In this document: piece by piece, positions 47,831 through 56,275 of the stretch
How positions within the stretch are numbered: position 1 is the first letter of the stretch
Layout: every line of letters begins with the position of its first letter
Assembly (NCBI GenBank): GCA_965199975.1
Contig: OZ241340.1
Coordinates: 1,302,001-1,366,000, forward strand
Source of the DNA: JASLDZ01 sp965199975
GTDB lineage: Bacteria; Pseudomonadota; Alphaproteobacteria; Caulobacterales; Caulobacteraceae
Length of the DNA stretch: 64,000 nucleotides
Direction: 5' to 3'
The notes under the pieces: model-generated
Database searches by the model: none
The model's input: the letters and a program-made list of their open reading frames with translations, nothing else
What the model was told of the DNA's origin: nothing
Made by a program: the position numbers and the translations under genes

Positions 47831-48043
47831 ATGAGCCCGCAATACAACGGAATATTCTGGATCATCGGGACGGTGATCTTTTGCGCCGCAGTCGTTGCCG
47901 GCTTGCTCTACGCGCGACGATCGGCACGGAAAATGGGCGTGCACTCCAAGGACACGATCAAGCAGACTCCTTCGGGTCCGGTCGTATCCACCACGGTTTC
48001 GACGCCGACGACGCGCGGTGAGGCGCCCGACAAGAAGCCCTAG
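47831..48043 (+). CDS. Small single-helix membrane protein (70 aa)
   Basis: A 70-residue protein with one hydrophobic helix (GIFWIIGTVIFCAAVVAGLLYA) followed by a basic stretch (RRSARKMG) and a polar Thr/Ser/Pro tail. The AGGTGA at 47822-47827 before the ATG supports translation. The basic flank predicts the C-terminus is cytoplasmic. I do not recognise a family. It stands alone, 142 bases after the MscS gene, in an intergenic area ending in a tRNA gene. Confidence 0.75.
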   Translation: MSPQYNGIFWIIGTVIFCAAVVAGLLYARRSARKMGVHSKDTIKQTPSGPVVSTTVSTPTTRGEAPDKKP

Positions 48044-48319
48044 ACCTTTCAAGTCGCCGTCGATCGCCAAGGCCTGACGCACTCTTGGGTACGTCCAGAG
48101 CCCGTCCCGATGGGCGGCAGCCGAGTGTTCCCCGTGCCCGCCTCGTTCAGCCCTTCGTTGAGGGTTTAGCGTCTTGCGTGTGCCGCATGCTTGGTCTGCG
48201 GGTCGCTGGGTCCTCGGCATAAAGCCGGGGAGAGTGGAATATTGAGATGAACGCGCCGCCGTCCGGTCTCCCGGACCTGCGGAGCCTGCGGACTGCAGGC
48301 CTGCCGTCGAAGCCGTCGA

Positions 48320-48396
48320 TGGCGGCCCGGAAGGGATTCGAACCCCTGACCTCCGCTTTAGGAAAGCGCTGCTCTATCCTGCTGAGCTACCGGGCC
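48320..48396 (-). tRNA. tRNA-Arg (anticodon CCT)
   Basis: A 77-base cloverleaf on the minus strand. The 7-pair acceptor stem, D-arm GCTC/GAGC, anticodon loop TTCCTAA (anticodon CCT, reads AGG), 5-base variable loop, T-arm with TTCGAAT, discriminator G and encoded CCA are all present. The first pair of the anticodon stem is a G-G mismatch. The surrounding 48044-48319 and 48397-48527 hold no other gene I can support. A frame reading through it on the plus strand is an artefact. This tRNA is a common integration site, but no island is attached. Confidence 0.95.
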
Positions 48397-48527
48397 GGCG
48401 CGAAGCGTCTATCATGTGCGCCGGGGGGGATGAAGCGGCGAGCCTGAAGAACCGCTGCCGCCGAAGCGTGGAACCTGCGCGCCGGACGCGCTAATGTCCG
48501 TGCGAATTCGGCGGGAAAGAGTGACTG

Positions 48528-49535
48528 ATGCTCGCGGTTGCAGGGGTCTTCGTGGTGCTGGCGCTGGCGGTGGTGTTCGCCGCCGTGAAGGTCGTGCCGC
48601 AGGGTTACGAATTCACCGTGGAGCGGTTCGGCCGCTACACCCGCACCTTGTCGCCCGGCATCGCCATCCTCACCCCGTTCGTGGAGCGGGTGGGGCGGCG
48701 CATGAGCCTGATGGAGCAGGTGCTGGCGGTGCCGCGCCAGGAGGTGATCACAAAGGACAACGTCACCGTACAGGTCGACGCCATCGTCTTCATCCAGATC
48801 GTGGACGCCGCGGCCGCCGCCTACCGCGTGGCCACCCTCGAGCCCGCCATCACCCAGCTCGTAATGACCAACCTGCGCACGGTGGTCGGCTCCATGGAGC
48901 TGGACGAGGTGCTGAGCCAGCGCGACGCCATCAACACGCGCCTCCTCACCGTGATCGACCACGCCACCTCGCCCTGGGGGGTGAAGGTGGCGCGCATCGA
49001 GATCAAGGACCTGCAGCCGCCGCCCGACATCACCAACGCCATGACCCGCCAGATGAAGGCTGAGCGCGAGCGCCGCGCGGTGATCACTGAGGCCGACGGC
49101 GAGAAGCAGGCGCAGGTGACCCGCGCCGAAGGCTCCAAGCAGGCCGCCATCCTGGAGGCCGAGGGTCGGCGCGAGGCCGCCTTCCGCGACGCCGAGGCCC
49201 GTGAGCGCGCCGCCCAGGCCGAAGCCGCCGCCACCACCGCGGTGTCGGACGCGGTGGAGAAGGGCAGCGTCGAGGCGCTCAACTACTTCGTAGCGCAGAA
49301 GTACGTGGAGGCCTTCGGGCGCTTCGCGTCCTCTCCCAACCAGAAGACGCTGATCGTGCCGGCCGACTTCGCCGCCCTGACGGGGGCGATCTCCGGCGTC
49401 GCCGAGCTGCTGAAGGCGCAAAGCGCGCCGACGTCGCAGGGGCCGTCCCCCACGCCCCAGGCCCCGCGTCGCGGCCGCATCGTCGAGGTGGGGACGACGA
49501 CGGGGCTCCCGCCGACGCAGGGCGGGCCGGCGTGA
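48528..49535 (+). CDS. SPFH/stomatin-like (paraslipin, YbbK type) membrane protein
   Basis: A 335-residue protein: an N-terminal membrane helix (VFVVLALAVVFAAVKVV), an SPFH domain (VERFGRYTRTLSPGIAILTPF, MSLMEQVLAVPRQEVITKDNVTV is split over it), then a long Ala/Glu/Arg-rich coiled coil (AEGSKQAAILEAEGRREAAF) and a Pro-rich tail. Such proteins form microdomain scaffolds in the inner membrane. It is coupled to an NfeD protein gene by a GTGA overlap, the classic SPFH-NfeD pairing. Confidence 0.94.
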   Translation: MLAVAGVFVVLALAVVFAAVKVVPQGYEFTVERFGRYTRTLSPGIAILTPFVERVGRRMSLMEQVLAVPRQEVITKDNVTVQVDAIVFIQIVDAAAAAYRVATLEPAITQLVMTNLRTVVGSMELDEVLSQRDAINTRLLTVIDHATSPWGVKVARIEIKDLQPPPDITNAMTRQMKAERERRAVITEADGEKQAQVTRAEGSKQAAILEAEGRREAAFRDAEARERAAQAEAAATTAVSDAVEKGSVEALNYFVAQKYVEAFGRFASSPNQKTLIVPADFAALTGAISGVAELLKAQSAPTSQGPSPTPQAPRRGRIVEVGTTTGLPPTQGGPA

Positions 49536-49996
49536 GCTTCGTCGAGGCCCTGGTCGTCGCCCAGCCGGGCTGGGCCTGGCTGGCGCTGGGCGCCGCGCTC
49601 CTGGCCGCGGAGACGGCGACGGGCTCGGGCTACCTCCTGTGGCCGGCGGCGAGCGCGGGCGTGGTGGGCGTGCTGGCCTTCCTCGGCGCGCCGCTCGGCG
49701 TCCCCGGCGAGGTGCTGGTGTTCGCCGTCCTAACGCTGATCTCGACCGTCGTCGCGCGCAGGGTCTGGCCGCGACAGCCGCGGGCGTCGGACCCGCCCGA
49801 CCTCAACGACATGGCGCTGCGCCTTGTCGGTCATGAGGGCCGCGCCGTGGCGGCGGGTCGCGTCTTCGTGGACGGCAAGGAGTGGGCGGCCGAGTGGGAC
49901 GATGCGGCGGGCCCCGCCCCACCGGGCGCCGCGGTGCGCGTGCTGGCGGTGCTGGGCGGCGCGCGTCTGAGGGTGACGGCGCTCGCCATACCTTAA
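49532..49996 (+). CDS. NfeD-family membrane protein
   Basis: A 154-residue protein with about three hydrophobic helices (WLALGAALLAAET, YLLWPAASAGVVGVLAFLG, VLVFAVLTLISTVVARRVW) and a C-terminal OB-fold (LVGHEGRAVAAGRVFVDGKEWAAEW, then VRVLAVLGGARLRVTAL). This is the short NfeD1b form, which lacks a protease domain and partners a stomatin-like protein, here the preceding gene. The complex is thought to act in membrane quality control. GTG start overlapping the upstream stop. Confidence 0.92.
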   Translation: MSFVEALVVAQPGWAWLALGAALLAAETATGSGYLLWPAASAGVVGVLAFLGAPLGVPGEVLVFAVLTLISTVVARRVWPRQPRASDPPDLNDMALRLVGHEGRAVAAGRVFVDGKEWAAEWDDAAGPAPPGAAVRVLAVLGGARLRVTALAIP

Positions 49997-50053
49997 AGCG
50001 TGACGCAAGGCCGGGGGTGAAGCTGGCGAGCTTCCACCTGATCCGGTTGCGCT

Positions 50054-50623
50054 CTAGCGGGTGGCCCCTGGCCGCCAGAGGACGTCGCCGTCCGCGGCGG
50101 CGTTGGCGTGGCGGGCGGCTACGAACAGGAGGTCGGACAGGCGGTTGAGGTAGCGCAGCGCGGCGGGGTTGACTGCGTCTTCCGTCGCCAGGGCGACCGC
50201 GGCGCGCTCGGCGCGGCGCGCGATGGTGCGGGCGAGATGAAGGGCGGCCGCCAGGGGCGTTCCCGCAGGCAGCACGAAGGATTTCAGCGCCGGGAGCGGC
50301 GCGTTCAGCGCATCGAGCTCATGCTCGAGCCGGTCGACCTGCGCCTGCACGATCCGCGGCGGTTCGAAGCCGAGGTCGGGCGCGTCCGGGGTGGCGAGAT
50401 CGGCGCCGAGGTCGAACAGCTCGTTCTGGATACGTTCCAGGAGCGCGTCGAGCGCCGCGTCGGGCCCCGCATGCCCACGCGCCACCCCAACCGCGCAGTT
50501 GCACTCGTCCACCTCGCCGTAGGCGACGACGCGCAGCGAAGCCTTGGAGACGCGCGCGCCGGTGGCCAGGCCCGTGTCGCCGGCGTCGCCGGTGCGGGTG
50601 TAGATGCGGTTGAGCTTGACCAT
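50054..50623 (-). CDS. Cob(I)yrinic acid a,c-diamide adenosyltransferase, PduO type
   Basis: A 189-residue ATP-dependent enzyme that adds the 5'-deoxyadenosyl group to cob(I)alamin. The N-terminal YTRTGDAGDTGL is the ATP-binding signature, VVAYGEVDECNCAVG follows, and the C-terminal helix contains ARTIARRAERAAVAL and PAALRYLNRLSDLLFVAAR, also typical. It makes or salvages adenosyl-B12. Methionine synthase in this window uses methyl-B12, so both depend on B12 supply. It is followed on the same strand by nothing close and preceded by the HIG1 gene (16 bases upstream). Confidence 0.95.
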   Translation of the reverse strand: MVKLNRIYTRTGDAGDTGLATGARVSKASLRVVAYGEVDECNCAVGVARGHAGPDAALDALLERIQNELFDLGADLATPDAPDLGFEPPRIVQAQVDRLEHELDALNAPLPALKSFVLPAGTPLAAALHLARTIARRAERAAVALATEDAVNPAALRYLNRLSDLLFVAARHANAAADGDVLWRPGATR

Positions 50624-50639
50624 GCGCCGCGGCCTGGCC

Positions 50640-50846
50640 TCAGCCCGGATGGCTCATCTTGTACATGAAGCCGATGAACAGCATTCCCACCGCGACCGCC
50701 TGCATGGTCACCCGCCAGCGCATGAAGCGGTTGCCATTGCGGGCGTTGAACTCGCCGCCGCGCGCCAGGCCGACCATCCCCAGCCCCAGCGGGATGACGA
50801 CCCCGATCAGGGCCAGCACGATCAGGATGTTGATGAAGGTCATCAT
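50640..50846 (-). CDS. HIG1-domain twin-helix membrane protein
   Basis: A 68-residue protein with two hydrophobic helices (LIVLALIGVVIPLGLGMVGLA and VTMQAVAVGMLFIGFMYKM) joined by the conserved polar loop RGGEFNARNGNRFMRWRV, the hallmark of HIG1_N proteins. In mitochondria, HIG1 relatives stabilise cytochrome c oxidase; the bacterial role is less clear. It sits directly upstream of the cobalamin adenosyltransferase, a pairing I recall in other alphaproteobacteria. A second ATG lies one codon in. Confidence 0.9.
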   Translation of the reverse strand: MMTFINILIVLALIGVVIPLGLGMVGLARGGEFNARNGNRFMRWRVTMQAVAVGMLFIGFMYKMSHPG

Positions 50847-50888
50847 GGCCGCCGGTAGATAGTCTCGGGCGGGCGCGCGCGCCAGCGC

Positions 50889-51272
50889 TCAGCGCGCCCG
50901 CCCGAAGCCCGTGACGAGCAGGCTCAGCTCGCCCTCGCGGTCGTGCGGCCCGCGGAACAGCGAGCCCGAGATGGCGGCGCGATGGCCCGCCCAGCCGGCG
51001 AGGGTGGGCGCGAGTCGGGCCGTCTGGAAGTCGAACTTCACCGTGCGCACGTCTTCGGCGGCGGCCGCGCCGGAGCCCGACACGACGCAGATCGGGCGAT
51101 CCAGCTTGAGCGCGAGGCGCCGTCCGTCCGGCAGGGGCGCGAGCCGGCCGACAAGCACCACCTGCGCAGGCTCGTAGTGCAGGCAGGTCGCCTGCGCGCC
51201 CGATGCGGCGACCACACTCTCGGCGACCAGGCTCGCGACGACCAGAAGCGCGAAGCGGATCAACTGCGCCAC
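50889..51272 (-). CDS. DUF4431-like secreted protein
   Basis: A 127-residue exported protein (signal LIRFALLVVASLVAESVVA). The mature part begins CLHYEPAQVVLVGRL and contains LKLDRPICVVSG, VKFDFQTARLAP and HRAAISGSLFRG, the order seen in DUF4431 proteins, small single-domain beta proteins of unknown function with a conserved Cys pair (CLHYE, ICV). The GTG start at 51272 overlaps the Rieske oxygenase 3' end by 13 bases on the same strand, so the two are likely co-transcribed. Confidence 0.75.
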   Translation of the reverse strand: MAQLIRFALLVVASLVAESVVAASGAQATCLHYEPAQVVLVGRLAPLPDGRRLALKLDRPICVVSGSGAAAAEDVRTVKFDFQTARLAPTLAGWAGHRAAISGSLFRGPHDREGELSLLVTGFGRAR

Positions 51273-52375
51273 CGCAGCACCACGGGCTCGACGGGGTTCT
51301 CGAAGGGGCGGCCTTCGGCGCGGCTGCGCGCCCACTCGCGCTTGAGGGCGATGTACCATTTGGCCTGGCGGTCGGCGTCGTCGATCCAGATCAGCGGCGG
51401 GTCGTAGAGCAGGCCCGCGTTCTGCAGGTTCACCATATCGCCGTCCTGCTTGAGGAAGCGCCGCGCGGCGGCGGCGATCACGGGCTTGAGCAGGCCGAAC
51501 ACCCAGTGGTCGCTCCAGAACACCTGGGTGATGCGGGTGCGCTTCTCGTCCAGCGGGGTGAGGCAGGTCAGCGCCAGCACCTGCCGGTCGCCCACCTTCA
51601 CGTGCTCCCAGCGCAGACCGGGCAGGCGGAAGGTGATCTCGGTCACCGGCGCGCCGCCCAGGAGGGCGTAGGCGCGCGAGTTCTTCGAAGGCGCGTGGGC
51701 GGCCATGGCGAAGCCGTAGGGGCGCGGCTCGAAGGCCTTGGCCTTCTCATGCTGACTATGCGCCGAGCGCCACCACCACTGCTGGTGCACGTAGGGGCCG
51801 TGCGCCGGGTCCATCAAGCCGACGACGGCGTGATCGACGTGGCTGTCGAAATCCATGCGCTCGACCAGCTTAGGCGACCCGCCGACCACGCCTTCGAACG
51901 TTGGCGGATCGTGGTCGGGCTCGCCCACCCCGCGGGGGTCTGACGTCATCCACACCCACACAAGCCCCTGACTCTCGCGCACCGGATAGCGGCGCACGCG
52001 GATGCGGCCGCAGTCGTACGCCTGCTCCGATGTCAGCGAGGGAATGGACGCGCACGCGCCGTCCGCCGTGCGGAAGGCCCAGCCGTGGTAGGGGCAGGCG
52101 ACGGCGGGCGCGCCGTCCGGCCCGTCCACCTGGCGGCCGGCGCTGAGCGGGGCGGCGCGGTGGGGGCAGATGTCGCGCAGGGCGAACACCGCGCCTGTGC
52201 GGTCGCGCCCGATCATCACCGGCTCGCCGAGGAGCTCGTAGCGCGCCAGCGCCGCGCCCACCTCGTGCGAGAGTGCGGCCACATACCAGCAGTCGCGCAC
52301 GAAGCCTCGGCCGAAGCCCGTGGCGGGGGCGGCGGCCTCCGGGCGGGCGGCGGGGGCGAGATCGCCTTCGGGCAT
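51260..52375 (-). CDS. Rieske-type aromatic ring-hydroxylating oxygenase alpha-like subunit
   Basis: A 371-residue oxygenase. The N-terminal Rieske [2Fe-2S] domain has CPHRAAPLSAG and CPYHGWAF (the two Cys-His pairs). The C-terminal part is the mononuclear-iron catalytic domain, with DFDSHVDHAVVGLMDPAHGP giving the iron histidines and aspartate region. It needs an external reductase, and none is next to it. It resembles the vanillate demethylase/KshA-like group of stand-alone oxygenases; substrate is unknown. It is divergent from metX. Confidence 0.9.
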   Translation of the reverse strand: MPEGDLAPAARPEAAAPATGFGRGFVRDCWYVAALSHEVGAALARYELLGEPVMIGRDRTGAVFALRDICPHRAAPLSAGRQVDGPDGAPAVACPYHGWAFRTADGACASIPSLTSEQAYDCGRIRVRRYPVRESQGLVWVWMTSDPRGVGEPDHDPPTFEGVVGGSPKLVERMDFDSHVDHAVVGLMDPAHGPYVHQQWWWRSAHSQHEKAKAFEPRPYGFAMAAHAPSKNSRAYALLGGAPVTEITFRLPGLRWEHVKVGDRQVLALTCLTPLDEKRTRITQVFWSDHWVFGLLKPVIAAAARRFLKQDGDMVNLQNAGLLYDPPLIWIDDADRQAKWYIALKREWARSRAEGRPFENPVEPVVLRWRS

Positions 52376-52478
52376 GGCGCGAAGATAGCCCGGCCGCCCC
52401 GCGGCGCCAGCGGCGAACGGGCCACACCACGGCGCCCTTCACGTTGACGCGCGCCGCCCCGCGGTCTCCAAAGCCGAG

Positions 52479-53624
52479 GTGGACGACGCCGCGCCTTCTT
52501 CAGCGCCTCTGGCCGATGAGACGGGCGCGACGCTGCGTCTCCCGTCATCCCTTCCGCTGGAGTGCGGGCGCGAACTCATCGGCGCGCAGGTCGCCTACCG
52601 CACCTGGGGCCGGCTGGCGGACGACGGGGGCAACGCCGTGCTCGTGTGCCATGCGCTGACGGGCGACCAGCACGTGGCTGGCGCGCACCCCGCCTCAGGC
52701 AAGGACGGCTGGTGGGCGCGCACCGTCGGCCCCGGTCGCGCCCTCGACACCGACCGCTGGTTCGTGATCTGCGGCAACGTGCTAGGCGGCTGCGCGGGCA
52801 CGACAGGGCCGGCGTCGCCCGATCCGCAGACCGGCCTGCCCTACGGCCTGCGTTTCCCGGTGATCTCGGTGGCCGACATGGTGCGCATGCAGGCGGCCCT
52901 GCTCGACGCGCTGGGCATTGCGCGCCTGCGCGCGGTGGTCGGCGGCTCCATGGGCGGCATGCAGGCGCTGGCGTGGGCGGTGGCGCATCCCGAGCGGATC
53001 GACGCTTGCGTGGCGCTGGCCACCGCCGCGCGCCACACCGCCCAGAACATCGCCTTCCACGAGGTCGGCCGCCAGGCGGTGATGGCCGACCCGGACTGGC
53101 GCGGCGGCGACTACCTGGCCTGTGGCGTGCGCCCCGAAAAAGGACTGGCCGTGGCCCGCATGGCCGCCCACGTGACCTACCTCTCGGAGGCCGCCCTGCA
53201 GCGCAAGTTCGGGCGCGAGCGGCGCGGCGACGCCCGCACGGGCGAAAGCTGGAGCTTCGACGCCGACTTCCAGGTGCAGAGCTACCTGCGCCACCAGGGC
53301 GCGACCTTCGTCGACCGGTTCGACGCCAACAGCTACCTCTACATCACCCGCGCCATGGACGACTTCGACCTCGCCGCCGCCCACGGGGGCGTGCTGGCCA
53401 CAGCCTTTGCGCGCGCGCGCCACGTGCGCTTCGCGCTGGCGAGCTTCACCTCCGACTGGCTCTACCCCACCTCGGAGAGCCGCGCGGTGGTGCGCGCGCT
53501 CAACGCCGCCGGCGCACACACGAGCTTCGTGGAGATCGAGAGCGACAAGGGCCACGACGCCTTCCTGCTCGACGAGCCCGTGCTCGACGACGTGCTGCGC
53601 GGCTTCATGGCCGCGTTGGCGTGA
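52479..53624 (+). CDS. metX: Homoserine O-acyltransferase MetX
   Basis: A 381-residue alpha/beta hydrolase enzyme that acylates homoserine (usually with acetyl-CoA) at the start of methionine synthesis. The nucleophile S157 lies in GGSMGGMQAL; the aspartate is in SDWLYPTSESR and the histidine in DKGHDAFLLD. The oxyanion region VLVCHALTGDQHVAG is intact. The GTG start has a weak ribosome site. It overlaps metW by four bases. Whether the acyl group is acetyl or succinyl cannot be settled by eye. No SAM riboswitch is visible upstream. Confidence 0.95.
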   Translation: MDDAAPSSAPLADETGATLRLPSSLPLECGRELIGAQVAYRTWGRLADDGGNAVLVCHALTGDQHVAGAHPASGKDGWWARTVGPGRALDTDRWFVICGNVLGGCAGTTGPASPDPQTGLPYGLRFPVISVADMVRMQAALLDALGIARLRAVVGGSMGGMQALAWAVAHPERIDACVALATAARHTAQNIAFHEVGRQAVMADPDWRGGDYLACGVRPEKGLAVARMAAHVTYLSEAALQRKFGRERRGDARTGESWSFDADFQVQSYLRHQGATFVDRFDANSYLYITRAMDDFDLAAAHGGVLATAFARARHVRFALASFTSDWLYPTSESRAVVRALNAAGAHTSFVEIESDKGHDAFLLDEPVLDDVLRGFMAALA

Positions 53625-54292
53625 CCGACGCGGGCGCCCTGCCGCTGCGCGAGGACTTCCGCGAGATCCTGCGCCTTGTGCGGCCCGGCGCGCGCGTGCT
53701 CGACGTGGGCTGCGGCGCGGGCGAGCTTCTTCAGCTCCTGCGCGATGAGAAGGGCTGCGACGCGCGCGGCGTCGAGATCGGCGCCGAGGGCGTGGCCGCC
53801 TGCCTCGCCCGCGGCCTCCCCGTCATGCAGGGCGACGCCGACCGCGACCTGCACGAGTACCCGCCCGACAGCTTCGACTACGCCATCCTCTCGCAGACGC
53901 TGCAGGCGGTGCGCGAGCCGCGCAAGGTGCTGGAGGACCTCACCCGCCTGGCCGAGCGCGCCGTCGTCTCCTTCCCCAACTTCGGCCACTGGCGCGTGCG
54001 CGCCTCGCTGGGCTTCCGCGGCCGCATGCCGGTGACCCGGGCGCTGCCCAACCCCTGGTGGTCCACCCCCAACATCCGCCTCTGCACGCTGGGCGACTTC
54101 CTGGAGCTGGCCCGCGATCTCGGCCTGCAGGTGGAGGCCGCCGCCGCCCTGGCCCGCGGCCGCCCCGCCCGCGCCATCCGCCCCGCCTCGCCGCTGGAGA
54201 CGTGGCGCGCCGAGCAGGCCCTGCTCCTCCTGCGCCGCACCCGTGCGCCGCCGCCTCCCGTCCCGGGCCCGCGCAGCGACCTGTTCGGCTGA
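53621..54292 (+). CDS. metW: Methionine biosynthesis protein MetW
   Basis: A 223-residue SAM-methyltransferase-fold protein. ARVLDVGCGAGELLQLL is the SAM motif, DYAILSQTLQAVREP and VVSFPNFGHWRVR are MetW hallmarks, and the WWSTPNIRLCTLGDF segment is strictly typical. MetW works with MetX in many bacteria and is needed for its activity in some, though no methylation product is known. The GTG start overlaps the metX stop. The last ~30 residues are an extra Pro/Arg-rich tail. Confidence 0.95.
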   Translation: MTDAGALPLREDFREILRLVRPGARVLDVGCGAGELLQLLRDEKGCDARGVEIGAEGVAACLARGLPVMQGDADRDLHEYPPDSFDYAILSQTLQAVREPRKVLEDLTRLAERAVVSFPNFGHWRVRASLGFRGRMPVTRALPNPWWSTPNIRLCTLGDFLELARDLGLQVEAAAALARGRPARAIRPASPLETWRAEQALLLLRRTRAPPPPVPGPRSDLFG

Positions 54293-54369
54293 AGGTTCAG
54301 CCGAGGTCGGCGCAAGCGCGAGAGGTGAGAACAAGTAGGACGGGCGCGTGCGCCCGATCCGGTCACGCC

Positions 54370-54771
54370 TCAGCGCCTGAGGCGCGTCGCGGCCTTGGCG
54401 ATCGCCCGACGAATACTGGGGCTGTCGGTGATGAACAGGCACTGGGCGACCGGGGCGAACTTCGTACTTTCCGCGACTGGGGCGTCGACATGCACGGCAT
54501 AAGGCCCCTCGGCGACAAGCTCGGCCTGCACCGCATCGCCGACCGCACGCCATTCGAAGACGACGCCGCCAAGGTGTTCCAACAGGACCGAGTTGGCGTA
54601 TTCGCCCTGGTGTCTCAGGTAGTCTCCGTCAGACTTTTGCAAAGTCAGGCAGGTGGCGACCGCGTAGTGGCCGATGTCGGTGGTCGTCGGCCTGCGATCG
54701 GCAAGAGCCGGACCGGACGACACCAGCATCGCGGCGAGCACGATGGCGCCGAGGCGCTGTACGGCGGTCAT
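54370..54771 (-). CDS. Hypothetical exported protein (133 aa)
   Basis: A 133-residue protein with a signal peptide (LGAIVLAAMLVSSGPALA). The mature part has two cysteines (VATCLTLQKSD and VAQCLFITDSP) that could form a disulfide, and a beta-rich middle (GDAVQAELVAEGPYAVHVDAPV). No family recognised. The ATG overlaps the stop of the short-chain dehydrogenase gene, so it is the last gene of that unit. It ends 78 bases from the convergent metW gene; a short GC palindrome lies between. Confidence 0.7.
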   Translation of the reverse strand: MTAVQRLGAIVLAAMLVSSGPALADRRPTTTDIGHYAVATCLTLQKSDGDYLRHQGEYANSVLLEHLGGVVFEWRAVGDAVQAELVAEGPYAVHVDAPVAESTKFAPVAQCLFITDSPSIRRAIAKAATRLRR

Positions 54772-55544
54772 AGGCTGTCGATGACCCCGCCGTCGACGCG
54801 CAGCGCCGCGCCTGTGGTGGCCGACGCCTGGGGCGAAGCCACGTAGACGACCATGTTGGCCACCTCCTCCACGCTCGCCCCGCGCTGGATGATCGAGCTC
54901 GGACGGTTCTCAGCGATGAAGTCCTTCATGGCCGCCTCCACGCTTTTCCCCGACCCCTCGGCCCCTCCGGCCAGCATGTCGGCGACTCCGTCCGACAGGG
55001 TGGGGCCCGGCAGGACCGAGTTCACCGTCACGCCCGTGCCGGCCATGCGCTTGGCCAGGCCCCGCGCCAGGGCGACGTCAGCGGTCTTGCTCACCCCGTA
55101 GTGGATCATCTCCATCGGGATGTTGAAGGCCGACTCCGAGCCCAGGAAGATCACGCGTCCCCAGCCGGCGTCGCGCATGGCGGGCAGGTAGGCGCGCGCG
55201 AGCCGCACGCCGGCCATGACGTTGACCTGCCAGTGGCGCTCCCACTCTTCGTCGGGCGTGTCGAAGAAGTCGGACGGCGCGAACACCCCGGCGTTGCTCA
55301 CCAGGATGTCGCACCTGGGCTCGGCGGCCACCAGCGCCTCGCACCCGTCAACCGAGCCCAGGTCGGCGGCGACGCCGCGCGCCCCGTGCCCGACCTTGGC
55401 GATCGCCGCCTCCACCTTGTCGCGCGAGCGGCCGTTGACGACGACCTGGGCGCCCGCCTGCGCCAGGCCCTGGGCGATCGCCAGCCCGATCCCCGCGGTC
55501 GAACCCGTGACGATGGCCGTCTTGCCGCTGAGCTCGATCTTCAT
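54768..55544 (-). CDS. Short-chain dehydrogenase/reductase (classical SDR)
   Basis: A 258-residue NAD(P)-dependent oxidoreductase. The Rossmann motif is TGSTAGIGLAIA (TGxxxGIG), followed by NVMAGVRLARAYLP. The catalytic set includes the serine in LGSESAFNIP and Y-G-V-S-K (the YxxxK pair), and the C-terminal GAALRVDGGV is typical. The substrate is unknown; the fold covers sugars, lipids and xenobiotics. It stands 74 bases after the methyltransferase gene and overlaps the following exported-protein gene (ATGA). Confidence 0.93.
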   Translation of the reverse strand: MKIELSGKTAIVTGSTAGIGLAIAQGLAQAGAQVVVNGRSRDKVEAAIAKVGHGARGVAADLGSVDGCEALVAAEPRCDILVSNAGVFAPSDFFDTPDEEWERHWQVNVMAGVRLARAYLPAMRDAGWGRVIFLGSESAFNIPMEMIHYGVSKTADVALARGLAKRMAGTGVTVNSVLPGPTLSDGVADMLAGGAEGSGKSVEAAMKDFIAENRPSSIIQRGASVEEVANMVVYVASPQASATTGAALRVDGGVIDSL

Positions 55545-55618
55545 GGACCTGTCCTCTCTGAACCTTGCGACCCACAACGCCCGAGAGCGCGAAGCGGTCG
55601 CCCGCGGGGCGCGGGCGC

Positions 55619-56275
55619 TCACGCCAGCGCCCACACCCCCGTGCGCTTCACCTCCGCGTCCTCCAGTTCGCGGGAGGTGGCCACCTGGTAATCGGCCAAG
55701 GGCGTGAGGCCGGTCGGGTCGAAGTAGCTGCGGCCCGGATCGCCGATCAGCACGCGGGCGCCGGCGGCATGCGCCTGCGCCAGCCAGGCGCGCACGCGCT
55801 GCGCCAGGGGGCGCTCGTAGGCGATGTCGCCGGCGCAGATCAGGTCGACGGGCGGGGGTGGGGAGGAGAGCAGGTCTGCGGCGGTGAAGCGCACCACCAC
55901 GCCGTTCACCTCGGCGTTCAAGGCGGTAGCTGCGGCGCAGAAGGGGTCGATGTCGGCGCACAGCACCTCGGCCGCGCCGGTTAGGCCGGCGGCGATGCCC
56001 ACGAGGCCCGAGCCGGTGGCGAAGTCGAGCACGCGCTTGCCGGCGGCTTCCTGAGGGTGGTCGAGCAGCCACCGCGCCAACGCCTGGCCGCCGGCCCAGG
56101 CGAAGGCCCAGAAGGGCGGCGCCACGCCGAGCTCGCCCAGCGCCTCCTCGGTGAGGCGCCACAGGGGGGTGACCTCGTCGGCGAGGTGCAGCTGCAGCTC
56201 CGGCGCGTGAGACGGGCGCTGCAGGCGGGTGTTGGCCAGGATGAAGGCGCGCGCGTCGGCTGTCGGCGCCGTCAC
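55619..56275 (-). CDS. Class I SAM methyltransferase, ETFB lysine methyltransferase-like
   Basis: A 218-residue methyltransferase. The N-terminus AFILANTRLQRP and HLADEVTPLW, then PPFWAFAWAGGQALARWLLDHP and VLDFATGSGLVGIAA (SAM motif I), and the DIAYERPLA and GDPGRSYF segments, match the group that includes ETFB lysine methyltransferase and Nnt1. Such enzymes modify a protein lysine, for example on electron transfer flavoprotein beta. The target here is not shown. It overlaps the M16 peptidase gene by four bases (ATGA). Confidence 0.88.
   Translation of the reverse strand: MTAPTADARAFILANTRLQRPSHAPELQLHLADEVTPLWRLTEEALGELGVAPPFWAFAWAGGQALARWLLDHPQEAAGKRVLDFATGSGLVGIAAGLTGAAEVLCADIDPFCAAATALNAEVNGVVVRFTAADLLSSPPPPVDLICAGDIAYERPLAQRVRAWLAQAHAAGARVLIGDPGRSYFDPTGLTPLADYQVATSRELEDAEVKRTGVWALA

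Noticed and set aside
48247..48447. Open frame of 66 residues on the plus strand over the tRNA
   Set aside because: Its middle (ARKGFEPLTSAL...CSILLSYRA) is the well-known artefact of translating the antisense of a tRNA gene.
52376..52478. SAM-II riboswitch upstream of metX
   Set aside because: The 103 bases between the divergent Rieske gene and metX show none of the conserved SAM-II pseudoknot pattern by eye; a covariance search would be decisive.
54339..54356. GC palindrome between metW and the exported-protein gene
   Set aside because: Almost no loop and no U run; it may be a weak bidirectional hairpin, but not enough to call a terminator.
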